A DNA stretch of 64,000 nt from an uncultured Lachnospiraceae bacterium (GCA_910588875.1 CAJURT010000003.1:92319-156318); one strand, 5' to 3'; counted from the first letter of the stretch, positions 1-9,051 are shown. Notes: a model not told the origin generated them from the letters alone. A program made the numbers and translations.

Positions 1-410
1 ATACCGATGCCGGTCTCCGGCAGGCCAAAGGCGGAGTGTTCAGATGCGACCACCAGGTCACAGGCCAGAACAATCTCGGTGCCGCCGCCGAAAGCCATAC
101 CGTTGACGGCTGCGATGACGGGCTTGGTAAAATAATGGTGGATAAATCCCCCCAGCCCCCAGTCCTCCTTGCCCTCGGGGGCATGCCAGGTGCCGGCGGC
201 GAGTTCCTTGATGTCTGCACCGGCACAAAAGGCAGGGCCGTTGTTGGTGACGATCAGTACCCATAAATCATCATTTTTCTCGAAAAATTCCAGGGCATCG
301 ATCATTTCTGCCCACATCCGGCTGCACATGGCATTGCGCTGGGCGACACGGTTCATGGTCAGGATAAATATCTTGTCTTTTTGTTCGGTGAGGATATGTT
401 CATATTGCAT
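1..410 (-). CDS. Enoyl-CoA hydratase/isomerase (crotonase) family protein, partial
   Basis: The gene begins at an ATG at 410 on the minus strand, behind an AAAGGAGAG ribosome binding site, and runs off the window after 136 codons, so its C-terminal half is missing. The visible part is the crotonase fold: an AFCAGADIKEL segment followed by NGMAFGGGTEIVLACDL, which form the two halves of the oxyanion hole that stabilises the acyl-CoA enolate. Members hydrate, isomerise or cleave acyl-CoA thioesters. The sequence does not show which reaction this one carries out, and no fatty-acid oxidation partner is visible. It is divergent from the operon at 642 and has its own promoter at 450-478. The family call is safe; the substrate is unknown. 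Confidence 0.85.
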   Translation of the reverse strand, partial: MQYEHILTEQKDKIFILTMNRVAQRNAMCSRMWAEMIDALEFFEKNDDLWVLIVTNNGPAFCAGADIKELAAGTWHAPEGKEDWGLGGFIHHYFTKPVIAAVNGMAFGGGTEIVLACDLVVASEHSAFGLPETGIG

Positions 411-449
411 AGGGTTCACTCTCCTTTTATCGTTGTTTGATATATTTTT

Positions 450-478
450 ACTATAACGGATGGATTTTGTCTGGTCAA
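450..478 (-). promoter_or_regulatory. Sigma-A-like promoter of the crotonase gene
   Basis: On the minus strand TTGACC (478-473) is separated by 17 bp from TATAGT (455-450). It lies about 40 bp upstream of the ATG at 410 and points into that gene. Confidence 0.7.
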
Positions 479-552
479 GAGAGAGAAGCAGATTCCCGGA
501 TGATTTTTATGGGGGAGGCCTTTCAGGCGGTAAAACAGGGAAGCAAAACCGA

Positions 553-581
553 TTGAAAATCATCCCCAAATGGATTATAAT
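553..581 (+). promoter_or_regulatory. Sigma-A-like promoter of the 642-2641 operon
   Basis: TTGAAA (553-558), a 17-bp spacer and a perfect TATAAT (576-581) lie about 60 bp upstream of the ATG at 642. Confidence 0.8.
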
Positions 582-641
582 AAAAAAATCTGAAAGATGT
601 GATATCTCAAACGAGTATAAGGGAAACAGGAGGAGGATGTT

Positions 642-1376
642 ATGGTTCTAGAACCGGATGACAGGATGAAACAGAAGATGACCAGGAACGGCAGTGTGCT
701 TCAGTACATGTACAGTGTGGCAGGAGCAGGAAAAGGGCTGGCTGCCATGGGAGGGATGCTGATGGGGATTGGGATCCTGCTGTCAGTAGCATTGTTTAAT
801 GTTATTGGGATGGAAAAAGCGGTGTTGGTGGCAGCAGCGCTCCTTGTTCCCGGCCTCCTTTTGGTGGCGGCAGGGATTTCCATGCAAAGGAAGCGGGAGA
901 GGGGTTGGGCAGATGCCTATACAAAGCTGAGCGGCCTGGAGGAGAGGGAACTGCATCAGGTTGAAGAGGAATTCCGGCAGCCTGGGACAGTGCTTTTTTC
1001 CTTTGACAAGGGAAAGGACTCCAACAGCTTAAAGAAGATGGGCTTTATCACCGCCAATTATATCAAATTCCCCGGGGTGAAGCCCTTTTTGATCCGTCTG
1101 GATGATCTGGTGGCCTGCTTTTATACAAAGAAGATGCTTTGCAGGGATGGAGGGTATGACCGTGGGTTTATCGCTTATCCGGTAGCCGGAGAATGGTCAT
1201 TTGTAATGGACAGCCCTCCGGAGAAGGCCAGCTTAGAGATCGTAAAGCTGGTGGCAAAGCATAATCCGAAGGTTATTACCGATCACTTTTTTGCTTATGA
1301 GGGGAAGGAGTATGATGCCTTCGGAGGCATGGAGGAGGTTATTGAACTTCACAAACGGGTTTATGGCAAGCGTTAG
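642..1376 (+). CDS. Hypothetical membrane protein with two TM segments
   Basis: This 244-aa protein is not recognised. The ATG at 642 follows a strong AGGAGGAGG site. Residues about 24-80 hold two hydrophobic helices joined by a short turn (GMLMGIGILLSV, then VLVAAALLVPGLLLVAAG). After them comes a basic RKRERG boundary and a soluble domain of about 160 residues with no motif I can name. The arrangement suggests a membrane-anchored cytoplasmic domain. It is the first gene of an apparent operon with a zinc-ribbon membrane protein (23 nt downstream) and a YitT protein, and its own promoter is at 553-581. The function is unknown; a housekeeping or stress role would be a guess. Confidence 0.75.
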   Translation: MVLEPDDRMKQKMTRNGSVLQYMYSVAGAGKGLAAMGGMLMGIGILLSVALFNVIGMEKAVLVAAALLVPGLLLVAAGISMQRKRERGWADAYTKLSGLEERELHQVEEEFRQPGTVLFSFDKGKDSNSLKKMGFITANYIKFPGVKPFLIRLDDLVACFYTKKMLCRDGGYDRGFIAYPVAGEWSFVMDSPPEKASLEIVKLVAKHNPKVITDHFFAYEGKEYDAFGGMEEVIELHKRVYGKR

Positions 1377-1398
1377 AAAATAACAGAGGAGACATGGA

Positions 1399-1758
1399 AT
1401 GGAAATGACAGAGATTAAGTGCCCCTCCTGCGGAGGAAGATTAGAACTTGATTCCAACAACCCTAATGTAGAGATATGCCGTCAATGCAATAAAAAGTAT
1501 GCTGTCCAATGGATCCGTTCCCAGGCCACGGGGGAGGACAAACTGGATTTACGGGAGATACAGGACAGGATAGCCTATGAGCCGGTTCAGAAAAAGGAGC
1601 CGAAGAAGACGGGGTGGGAACCCTATGGCTGGAAAAGAGGCGTTGCCCTGGTGATCTTATTCTTTGTGCTTATGGGGATTATGTACGGCCCGAAGGTGTA
1701 TCAGCGTTATCAGATGGATCATGGAGGAACCGCGGTGGAGGCAAGCGCTCCTGAATAA
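1399..1758 (+). CDS. Small zinc-ribbon membrane protein
   Basis: This 119-aa protein starts with a treble-clef zinc ribbon: CPSCGG near residue 8 and CRQC near residue 28 supply four cysteines. A charged linker follows, then one hydrophobic helix (VALVILFFVLMGIMYG, about residues 83-98) and a short tail. The ribbon would lie in the cytoplasm and the tail outside. The same plan of ribbon plus one TM helix recurs in the larger proteins at 29180 and 30145, so this may be a reduced member of a local family. It sits between two membrane-protein genes in one operon, 19 nt before the yitT-like start. Function unknown. Confidence 0.75.
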   Translation: MEMTEIKCPSCGGRLELDSNNPNVEICRQCNKKYAVQWIRSQATGEDKLDLREIQDRIAYEPVQKKEPKKTGWEPYGWKRGVALVILFFVLMGIMYGPKVYQRYQMDHGGTAVEASAPE

Positions 1759-1777
1759 GAGACAGGAGGTGGCAGGA

Positions 1778-2641
1778 ATGAATCAGGATCCCTTCTTACA
1801 GCAGATAAAATATGCGTTTTTTCTGGTATTGGGTTCCGTTGTATACGGGATCGGAACCTATTGCTTTGTGATGCCAGCCAACATTGCGCCGGGAGGGGCA
1901 GTGGGGCTGGCGCTGATCGTGAATTATATAAGCGGTTTTCCGGTGGGGATTCTGACCATTCTCCTTAATATCCCTCTGCTGATTTTGGCCTGGTTTATGC
2001 TCAGCCGCCGGTTTGTGATTACCACCGGCATTGCCTGTGCAGTATGTTCCGTGATTTTGGACTTTGTGGTTACGCCTTTATTCCCTTCCTACGGGGGAGA
2101 CCGGCTCATGAGCAGCTTGTTCGGCGGGATTTTGGTGGGAATCGGCATGTCCTGCATTTTTATGACCGGCTCCACCACAGGAGGGACAGATATCCTGGGA
2201 TATATTATGCAGAAAAAGAAGCCCCATATCTCCATCGGCAAAGCACTGCTGATGGTGGATGGGATTATACTGCTGCTGTCCATCTATGTGTTCCAGAACG
2301 TGGAGGCAGGGCTTTTCGGCCTGATCAGCCTGTTTGCCCAGACCCGGGTGATGGATGCCATCATTTACGGAAATGATATCGGGAGCATGGTCACAATCGT
2401 CACCCGTTACCCGGAGAAGATCACGGAGGGAATCCTAGTGGAATTAGAACGCAGCGCCACGGTGATGGATGCCAAGGGCGCCTACAGCGGGGCGGATGTG
2501 AAGGTGCTCCTTTGCAGTATCCGCAAGCATGAGTTCTATAAGCTGAAACGGATTATCTATTCTGCTGATCCGAACGCCTTTATCATGGTGACGGAGACTA
2601 CGGAAGTGTTTGGGGAAGGCTTTAAGGGGATGGACGGGTAG
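1778..2641 (+). CDS. YitT family membrane protein (DUF161/DUF2179)
   Basis: The start at 1778 follows GACAGGAGGTGG and gives a 287-aa protein, normal for the family. The N-terminal part has about five hydrophobic segments with the family's Gly-rich motifs (IAPGGAVGLALI and GSTTGGTDILGYI). The C-terminal soluble part is the DUF2179 domain, ending in a VTETTEVFGEGF motif. YitT proteins are widespread in Firmicutes and their transported substrate, if any, is not established. A second copy lies at 15485. This is the last gene of the operon starting at 642, followed by a terminator-like hairpin. Confidence 0.9.
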   Translation: MNQDPFLQQIKYAFFLVLGSVVYGIGTYCFVMPANIAPGGAVGLALIVNYISGFPVGILTILLNIPLLILAWFMLSRRFVITTGIACAVCSVILDFVVTPLFPSYGGDRLMSSLFGGILVGIGMSCIFMTGSTTGGTDILGYIMQKKKPHISIGKALLMVDGIILLLSIYVFQNVEAGLFGLISLFAQTRVMDAIIYGNDIGSMVTIVTRYPEKITEGILVELERSATVMDAKGAYSGADVKVLLCSIRKHEFYKLKRIIYSADPNAFIMVTETTEVFGEGFKGMDG

Positions 2642-2678
2642 GGAATCTGTTTTTTCGTTTTTCGTTTCCCTGCTTTTT
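2639..2678 (+). terminator. Possible intrinsic terminator after the YitT gene
   Basis: TAGGGAA (2639-2645) can pair with TTCCCTG (2666-2672), and CTTTTT follows. The loop is long (20 nt) and T-rich, so this is a moderate call. It sits directly upstream of the promoter at 2684. Confidence 0.45.
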
Positions 2679-2683
2679 GGGTC

Positions 2684-2713
2684 TTGACAGGAGCGGGGAG
2701 ACCCGGGTATAAT
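2684..2713 (+). promoter_or_regulatory. Consensus sigma-A promoter upstream of a short leader unit
   Basis: A perfect TTGACA (2684-2689) and a perfect TATAAT (2708-2713) are separated by 18 bp. The next landmarks are a 12-codon reading frame at 2743 and a terminator at 2908, so the promoter drives a short transcript that may extend into the MutS2-like gene. Confidence 0.85.
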
Positions 2714-2719
2714 GGATGA

Positions 2720-2932
2720 AAATCATTTCAGGAGGATGCTGCATGTTAAGTGTTATTGTGAGGAAGGAAACTGCAAAATAAATATTGCAGGGGAGATTTT
2801 CAGGGATTTGAGTCTGGGAGTCTGCCTGGTTGGCGGCAGTGGCTGCTGACATTTTCGCCTTACAATTGCTTGATAGTGCGGTATCGGTTTTCCAAGGGAC
2901 AGGATAAGCATGGCTGTATGGCCATGCTTTTT
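2720..2932 (+). ncRNA. Putative short leader RNA or small RNA upstream of the MutS2-like gene
   Basis: A transcript started by the 2684 promoter would run about 210 nt to the terminator at 2908-2932. It contains a well-spaced AGGAGG and a 12-codon frame (ATG at 2743, peptide MLSVIVRKETAK). Two hairpins follow: CTGCAA/TTGCAG and CTGCC/GGCAG near 2822-2840. It matches no riboswitch class I can identify with confidence. It could be an attenuator for the downstream gene or an independent small RNA. Confidence 0.45.
2908..2932 (+). terminator. Intrinsic terminator of the leader unit
   Basis: GCATGGC (2908-2914) pairs with GCCATGC (2921-2927) around a 6-nt loop, followed at once by five T residues. 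The stem is perfect and compact. Confidence 0.75.
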
Positions 2933-3117
2933 GTGCGTGTGCGCCTGGCGGCACAGGTTTCGGACAGGAGGCCTGGCGCGGAGGAGAGCCGAATATTCAG
3001 GAGTCTTTCCTGTGACGGATGGATTGCCTTGGGGCATGGTTTGGCGTTGTGAAGTGGCCAGGAACTGCTGATATGTTTGGATGGCAATGGATTACAGGAC
3101 AGGAAAGGAAAAGAGAA

Positions 3118-5016
3118 ATGAATATTGAGAAGCAGATTGAATTTGATAAAATCAAAGAAATGTGGATGGAACGGGCAGTTACGGAATGGGCGAAGGAGCA
3201 GATAAAGGAGATGTCCTTTTGTTTGTCGGAGAGGGAATTGAGAAAGCAGCTTAGGGATACCACGGACAGCCGGAGGCTGATGGAAAAGCTGGGGACACCG
3301 CCGCTGCAGAATGTGGATGAGATACGGGGGATCCTGATGGCAGCCAGGAAAGGGGATTGTCTGACGCCGTATCAGCTGGAGCGGGTGGAGAAGGCGCTGG
3401 CATCTGTCAGGCGTCTGAAGGACTATCTGGGCAGGGGAAAGCTATATGAGAACCCGCTGGCTTACTATGAGGAGGATTTGCAGGAACTGGGGGAACTGCG
3501 GGAGGAGATTGGAAGGCAAATCCGGGGAGGGGCGGTGGATGACCGCGCCTCCAAGGAACTGATGCAGATTCGGGAGCAGATGGTAAGATGCGGGGAGCAG
3601 ATGAAGCAGAAGGCGGAGCAGGTTATGCGGGGGAATAAAGAATGTATGGCAGACCATTATTGTACCTTCCGGAACGGAAGAGTCTGTGTCCCGGTAAAAA
3701 AGGAGTATAAATTTAGGATACCGGGAAGCGTGATTGACAAATCAGCTACCGGGAATACATTGTTTCTGGAACCCGCCGGGGTGGCAAAATATTATGAGGA
3801 ACTACAGATGCTTCAGATCAGGGAGGAAAATGAGGTATACCGTATTTTGTATACCTTGACGGCATTGGTTGGGGATGTGGCTGAACAGATGAATGAGAAT
3901 ATTACACGGATGGAAAGACTGGATTTTGTGCTGTCCAAGGGTAAGCTGAGTATGGACATGGGAGGGGTGGAGCCTTCTGTGAATACGGAGGGCAGGATTG
4001 TCCTTTGGGATGCCAGACATCCGCTGATGGAGCCGGGAATTCATGTGCCTCTGCAATTTGCCGTTGGGGAGGATGTCCGGGGGATTGTCATTACCGGTCC
4101 CAACACCGGGGGAAAGACGGTGGCGATTAAGACGGTGATGCTTAATTGTATGATGGCTCAGTGCGGGCTGCATGTCACCTGCAGGGAGGCTGAGATCTGC
4201 ATGAGCAATTTTTACCTCTGTGATATCGGAGACGGGCAGGACATCGGTGAGAATTTGTCTACCTTTTCGGCACATATAAAAAATGTGCTGGAGATGTTAA
4301 GGGAGGTGAACCGGGACAGCCTGGTGATTATGGATGAACTGGGCTCCGGGACAGACCCGGGGGAAGGGATGGGCATTGCGGTTGCCATTCTGGAGGAATT
4401 GAGAAAAAGCGGTGCAATTTTTCTTGTCACCACCCATTATCCGGAGGTAAAGGAGTATGCAGCCCGGACTCCGGGGATTATGAATGCCCGGATGACTTTT
4501 GACCGGGAGACTTTGCAGCCTACTTATCAGATGGTGATCGGGGAGGCAGGGGAAAGCTGCGCCTTCTATATTGCAGACCGGCTGGGAATGCCGAATGAAA
4601 TGCTGCGGGTGGCGATCCGGGCGGCATATGGTGAGGGGGCTGAGAAAACCTATGGATTCCAGAAGGGGGAAGGGGGGATTGAGAGAAAAAGGGTTCCCGG
4701 GATTGCCCGGATGGGGAAGGCAAAAACGGATTACAGGCTGGAGCAGAAGTTCCGGCGGGGAGACAGTGTGATGGTCTGTCCGGACAAAAAGATCGGCATT
4801 GTGTGTGAACCGGCAAATGAGAAGGGGGTTTTGAGGGTACAGCTTCCGGGCAGGAAGATCTGGATTAACCATAAGCGGGTGAAACTTCATGTGGCTGCTG
4901 ATGAGTTATACCCAAAGGATTATGATTTTTCCATTATTTTTGATACGGTGGAGAACAGGAAGCTGCGGCATGATATGGAAAGAAAATATACGGAAGGGGT
5001 GGTTACGGAGGAGTGA
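3118..5016 (+). CDS. MutS2-like DNA mismatch-binding ATPase lacking the Smr domain
   Basis: I placed the start at 3118, behind AGGAAAGG, because the upstream extension of the frame has no family similarity. The 632-aa protein has the MutS core and clamp helices (about 1-290) and a MutS ATPase. Walker A is GPNTGGKT near residue 327, and Walker B with its signature is LVIMDELGSGTDPGEG near residue 402. MutS2 proteins act on branched DNA, R-loops or stalled ribosomes and are usually about 780 aa, with a linker and a C-terminal Smr nuclease domain. Here the protein ends about 150 residues earlier, after a short KOW-like basic segment, so nuclease activity is not expected. It is either a divergent short MutS2 subfamily or a C-terminally reduced copy. 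Confidence 0.85.
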   Translation: MNIEKQIEFDKIKEMWMERAVTEWAKEQIKEMSFCLSERELRKQLRDTTDSRRLMEKLGTPPLQNVDEIRGILMAARKGDCLTPYQLERVEKALASVRRLKDYLGRGKLYENPLAYYEEDLQELGELREEIGRQIRGGAVDDRASKELMQIREQMVRCGEQMKQKAEQVMRGNKECMADHYCTFRNGRVCVPVKKEYKFRIPGSVIDKSATGNTLFLEPAGVAKYYEELQMLQIREENEVYRILYTLTALVGDVAEQMNENITRMERLDFVLSKGKLSMDMGGVEPSVNTEGRIVLWDARHPLMEPGIHVPLQFAVGEDVRGIVITGPNTGGKTVAIKTVMLNCMMAQCGLHVTCREAEICMSNFYLCDIGDGQDIGENLSTFSAHIKNVLEMLREVNRDSLVIMDELGSGTDPGEGMGIAVAILEELRKSGAIFLVTTHYPEVKEYAARTPGIMNARMTFDRETLQPTYQMVIGEAGESCAFYIADRLGMPNEMLRVAIRAAYGEGAEKTYGFQKGEGGIERKRVPGIARMGKAKTDYRLEQKFRRGDSVMVCPDKKIGIVCEPANEKGVLRVQLPGRKIWINHKRVKLHVAADELYPKDYDFSIIFDTVENRKLRHDMERKYTEGVVTEE

Positions 5017-5072
5017 GGGCCGGGAAGAAGGAACCATGGAAGCGGCAAACCTGCTTTGGCGTCAGAATCATC

Positions 5073-5101
5073 TTGCAAAGGTTTCCCTACTCTGCTATAG
5101 T
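5073..5101 (+). promoter_or_regulatory. Sigma-A-like promoter of the hem/siroheme operon
   Basis: TTGCAA (5073-5078), 17 bp, TATAGT (5096-5101). It gives a leader of about 180 nt before the hemC start at 5290. I see no recognisable riboswitch or terminator in that leader. Confidence 0.65.
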
Positions 5102-5289
5102 TATTTGCATGAAACCAGTATTCCTGCCAGAGCGGGGATGTACTGGATGGGAGGGGCAATTGAGGATGGGGAAATACCTTGATGTGGCTGACAGGCATCG
5201 GCTATGATAAAAAGAGCAAAAGCATGGCTGTGAGACAGAGAGGCATAAGAAAATATGACAGGAAAGAAGAGTGTAAGGGAAAGGGAAGG

Positions 5290-7683
5290 ATGATGAAGCT
5301 TCGGATAGGGACGAGGAAGAGCAAACTGGCCATAGTACAGACAGAACTGGTAAGGGATGGGATACTGGCTCATTTTCCGGATGCGGAGATTGAACTGGTG
5401 CCGATCAGCACCAGGGGAGACCGGCAGCTGGACCGGCCGCTGGCCAGTTTTGGGGGGAAGGGTGTGTTTACCCGGGAACTGGAGGAGGCGCTTTTGAGGG
5501 GTGAGGTGGACATGGCAGTGCACAGTGCCAAGGATATGCCCATGGAGTTCCCCAAAGGGCTGGCGCTGGGCGCCGTGCTTTGCCGGGAAGACCCCCGGGA
5601 TGTACTGGTGACGGCAAGCGGCCTTTTGGCAAGGGAACTGCCTCCTGGGAGCGTGATCGGCACCAGCAGCCTGCGGCGGGAACTGCAGATCAGGAGGCTG
5701 AACCCTCAGGTGAAGATTAAGCTTTTGCGGGGGAATGTACAGACTCGGCTCAAGAAGCTGCAGGACGGGGACTATGACGGGATTCTTCTGGCAGCGGCCG
5801 GGCTAAAGCGCTTAGGGCTTGCGGAGCAGGAGGGATTGTGGTTTGAGTATCTGGATACCGGGGAATTTATCCCGGCGCCGGGACAGGGAATCCTGGGGGT
5901 GGAGATCCGTGAGGGAGAACTGGCTGAGGTGATGGCAGCGATCCATTCGCCGAAGGATGCGGCCATGCTGCAGGCGGAACGGGAGTATCTGAGAATTCTG
6001 GGAGGCAGCTGCAATGCCCCCTGCGCCGCCTATTGCCGGCAGGAAGGGGAGCATCTGGTTATGTCGGCCATGTATGCCAGAGACGGACAGCACCCGGTGT
6101 TCCGGGAAGAGAGACTGGAACTGGCCGACAGGGAACCAGGGCCCGATACAATGGCTCTGGCGGCTGCCCTGGCAAGACAGGTACAGCTATATCCCGTATC
6201 CCTGGTGGGAGCCGGGCCGGGAGACGGGGGGCTGCTTACCCGTAAAGGGCTGGAGTGCGTCCAAAAGGCAGATGTGATTGTCTATGACAACCTGATCTCC
6301 GGTTCCATCCTCAATGAGGCACGGCTGGATGCGGAACTGATCTATGCGGGGAAACGTTCCAGCAACCACCATCTGACTCAGGAGGAGATTAACCAGGTGC
6401 TGGTGGAACAGGCATTGCAGGGGAAATATGTAGTCCGGTTAAAGGGGGGCGACCCCTTTATCTTTGGCAGGGGAGGGGAGGAGGCCCTGGTGCTTAAAGA
6501 ACAGGGGATACCCTTTGAGGTGGTGCCAGGGGTGTCTTCCTCCTACAGCGTCCCTGCCTATGCCGGGATTCCGGTAACCCAGCGGGGGATGGCCTCCTCT
6601 TTTCATGTGATTACCGGGCATGAGGGGGCGCATAAGACAGAGGAGGCGCTGGATTATGCAACCCTTGCAAAGGAAGAGGGAACCCTGGTTTTTCTGATGG
6701 GGCTGAAAAACATGGGCAGGATTGTCCGGGAACTGCTGGCCAACGGCAAGGACAAGGACACGCCTGCAGCCGTGATCCAGGAGGGAACCACCCCCAGGCA
6801 GAGAAAGGCAGTCTCCACGCTGGAGCATATCCAAGAGGCGGCAGAGGCGGCAGGGATTGGGACACCGGCCATCACGGTGGTGGGTTCTGTGGCAGGGCTG
6901 GAGGAGAGGCTGGACTGGTATGGCCAGGGAACCCTTTCCGGCAAAAGAATCCTGGTCACAGGGAGCCGGTATCTGGCAAAGGAGATGGAGGCCGCCCTCA
7001 GGCCTTACGGGGCAGAGGCCGTGGCTGTCAGCCTGATTGAGAGCCGGCTGCTCCGGACAGAAGAACTTCACCGGGCGCTGGGGGAGATCCGGGATTATCA
7101 GTGGCTGGTATTTACCAGCAGCAATGGGGTTGATTTGTTCTTTGAACTTTTACTGAGAGAAGAGATGGATTTGCGGCAGCTTATGCATCTGCGGTTTGCC
7201 GGGATAGGAAGGAAGACGGCGGCGGCATTGAAAAAGCACGGTTTCTTCTGCGACTTCGTGCCCTCCGGATTTTCCGGGGCAGACCTGGCCCGGGAGTGGA
7301 TTCCCACCCTGGGGAAGGGGGAACGCGTCCTCCTGATGCGGGCAAAGGAGGGCTCCCCGGTACTGACAGAGAAGCTGGCAGAGGCAGGGGTAAGCTTTTG
7401 CGACATTCCCCTCTATGAGACCTGGGTGGACAAAAGGCGGCAGGAGGAACTGAACCGGATCATCCGGGAGACAGACTATGTGGCTGTGGCCAGCAGTTCG
7501 GCGGTGAAAGCATTACACGGAATGCTGGACAATAAGGAGGATATACAGGCAAAGCTGATCTCCATAGGCCCTTCCACCACAAAGACGGCAGATGAGTTGG
7601 GATTTCGGGTCTGGAGGACAGCAGCAGAATATACCGCAGAGGGAATGGTGGCGGCAATTCTTGGGGACGTTGTGCCCGGCTGA
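5290..7683 (+). CDS. hemC-cobA-hemD: Trifunctional HemC-CobA(SUMT)-HemD fusion protein
   Basis: This 797-aa protein joins three consecutive tetrapyrrole enzymes. Residues about 1-300 are hydroxymethylbilane synthase (LRIGTRKSKLAIVQT start), with the dipyrromethane-cofactor cysteine in the LGGSCNAPC segment. Residues about 301-545 are uroporphyrinogen-III C-methyltransferase (VGAGPGDGGLLT, then VVRLKGGDPFIFGRGGEE). Residues about 550-797 are uroporphyrinogen-III synthase (GKRILVTGSRYL to the end). Together they convert porphobilinogen to precorrin-2 in the cytosol. The start at 5290 or 5293 (tandem ATG) follows a purine-rich AGGGAAGG. Two-domain fusions of these activities are known in Firmicutes; having all three in one chain is noteworthy. 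The operon continues with hemL, hemA-SirC and hemB. Confidence 0.93.
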   Translation: MMKLRIGTRKSKLAIVQTELVRDGILAHFPDAEIELVPISTRGDRQLDRPLASFGGKGVFTRELEEALLRGEVDMAVHSAKDMPMEFPKGLALGAVLCREDPRDVLVTASGLLARELPPGSVIGTSSLRRELQIRRLNPQVKIKLLRGNVQTRLKKLQDGDYDGILLAAAGLKRLGLAEQEGLWFEYLDTGEFIPAPGQGILGVEIREGELAEVMAAIHSPKDAAMLQAEREYLRILGGSCNAPCAAYCRQEGEHLVMSAMYARDGQHPVFREERLELADREPGPDTMALAAALARQVQLYPVSLVGAGPGDGGLLTRKGLECVQKADVIVYDNLISGSILNEARLDAELIYAGKRSSNHHLTQEEINQVLVEQALQGKYVVRLKGGDPFIFGRGGEEALVLKEQGIPFEVVPGVSSSYSVPAYAGIPVTQRGMASSFHVITGHEGAHKTEEALDYATLAKEEGTLVFLMGLKNMGRIVRELLANGKDKDTPAAVIQEGTTPRQRKAVSTLEHIQEAAEAAGIGTPAITVVGSVAGLEERLDWYGQGTLSGKRILVTGSRYLAKEMEAALRPYGAEAVAVSLIESRLLRTEELHRALGEIRDYQWLVFTSSNGVDLFFELLLREEMDLRQLMHLRFAGIGRKTAAALKKHGFFCDFVPSGFSGADLAREWIPTLGKGERVLLMRAKEGSPVLTEKLAEAGVSFCDIPLYETWVDKRRQEELNRIIRETDYVAVASSSAVKALHGMLDNKEDIQAKLISIGPSTTKTADELGFRVWRTAAEYTAEGMVAAILGDVVPG

Positions 7684-7773
7684 GGGCAAGCCGGAGATCC
7701 TGCATCAGGCAAGGGTTTCTGGCTGATTGTCCGCGGGAATACAGAAAACAGCAGTTAAAAGGAGAAAACAAAA

Positions 7774-9051
7774 GTGAATACCAGCAAATCGGAAGCATTA
7801 TTTGAAAAGTCCAGAAAACGGATTCCCGGCGGGGTGAACAGCCCGGTGCGGGCCTTTGGCTCTGTGGGGCGCAGTCCCCTGTTCATTGACCATGCCAGGG
7901 GGAGCCATATCACAGATGTGGATGGCAATACATTTATCGATTACGTCTGTTCCTGGGGGCCGGGGATTCTGGGACATGCCCATCCTGAGGTGATTGAGGC
8001 AGTGCAGGCGGCCTGCACAAAGGGGCTGACCTATGGGGCGCCCACTAAGAAGGAACTGCTGCTGGCAGAGTTAATCCATGAGGCCATGCCATCCGTGGAA
8101 AAGGTGCGCCTGGTCAGTTCCGGAACAGAAGCAGTGATGAGCGCTATCCGGGTGGCGAGAGGCTATACCGGCAGGGATTTCATCCTGAAATTTAAGGGGA
8201 ATTACCACGGGCATTCCGACGGGCTGCTGGTTAAGGCGGGTTCCGCTGCTTTGACAACGGCAGTTCCGGACAGCGGCGGGGTTCCTGCCTCCTATACAAA
8301 GAATACCCTGGTAGCCTTATACAATGACCGGGATTCTGTGAGGGAACTGATGGAACGTTACCCGGATCAGGTGGCAGCGGTTATCGTTGAGCCGGTGGCT
8401 GCCAACATGGGTGTGGTATTGCCGGAGGAAGGTTTTTTGCCGTTTCTGAGGGAGATTACCCGGCAATACGGGGCATTGCTGATATTTGATGAAGTGATTA
8501 CCGGGTTCCGCCTGGGAATGGGAGGGGCACAGGAATATTTTGGCATAAAGCCGGATATGACCACCCTGGGAAAGATCGTAGGGGGAGGAATGCCTATGGC
8601 GGCCTACGGCGGCAGGGCAGAGATCATGGATATGGTGTCTCCTGTGGGGCCGGTATACCAGGCCGGAACCCTTTCCGGCAATCCCATTGCCACCACCGCC
8701 GGGATTGCCACACTGGAGATATTAAAGCGGCATCCCGAGTATTACGGGGAGATAGAAAGAAAGGCAAAACGCCTGGCAGAGGCATTCAGGGAGAGAGGCC
8801 GAAAGACGGGCGAAGCCATCTGGGTGAACCAGGTGGGTTCCCTTCTTTGCGCCTTCTTCACCGCCGGGCCGGTGCAGGACTATGACAGCGCAACAGCTTC
8901 CGATACAAAGGCCTATGCGGAATATTTCGGGAGGATGCTGGAACAGGGCGTGTATGTGGCGCCCTCCCAGTTTGAGGCGATGTTTGTGTCAGCCGCCCAC
9001 ACGGATGAGGAGATTGAAAAAACCTGCAAAGCAATCCTGGAGAAGGTTTGA
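7774..9051 (+). CDS. hemL: Glutamate-1-semialdehyde 2,1-aminomutase
   Basis: This 425-aa PLP enzyme converts glutamate-1-semialdehyde to 5-aminolevulinate, the second step of the C5 pathway. The start is a GTG at 7774, 7 nt after AAAGGAGAAA; no ATG offers a better context. Family features are GGVNSPVRAFGSVG at the N-terminus, SSGTEAVMSAIRVARG for PLP phosphate binding, IFDEVITGFR for the PLP-contacting Asp, and the Schiff-base lysine in TLGKIVGGGMPMAAYGG near residue 267. The length is typical. It lies 90 nt after the hemC fusion and 62 nt before hemA, in the same operon. Confidence 0.96.
   Translation: MNTSKSEALFEKSRKRIPGGVNSPVRAFGSVGRSPLFIDHARGSHITDVDGNTFIDYVCSWGPGILGHAHPEVIEAVQAACTKGLTYGAPTKKELLLAELIHEAMPSVEKVRLVSSGTEAVMSAIRVARGYTGRDFILKFKGNYHGHSDGLLVKAGSAALTTAVPDSGGVPASYTKNTLVALYNDRDSVRELMERYPDQVAAVIVEPVAANMGVVLPEEGFLPFLREITRQYGALLIFDEVITGFRLGMGGAQEYFGIKPDMTTLGKIVGGGMPMAAYGGRAEIMDMVSPVGPVYQAGTLSGNPIATTAGIATLEILKRHPEYYGEIERKAKRLAEAFRERGRKTGEAIWVNQVGSLLCAFFTAGPVQDYDSATASDTKAYAEYFGRMLEQGVYVAPSQFEAMFVSAAHTDEEIEKTCKAILEKV

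Noticed and set aside
2812..2827. B12-box-like sequence in the leader before the MutS2-like gene
   Set aside because: It matches the cobalamin-riboswitch box at only about 11 of 16 positions, and the other conserved core elements (GCCACTG region, GGGAA) are absent.
5035..5208. Small frames between the MutS2-like gene and hemC
   Set aside because: They overlap the hem promoter and have no family similarity or convincing ribosome binding site.
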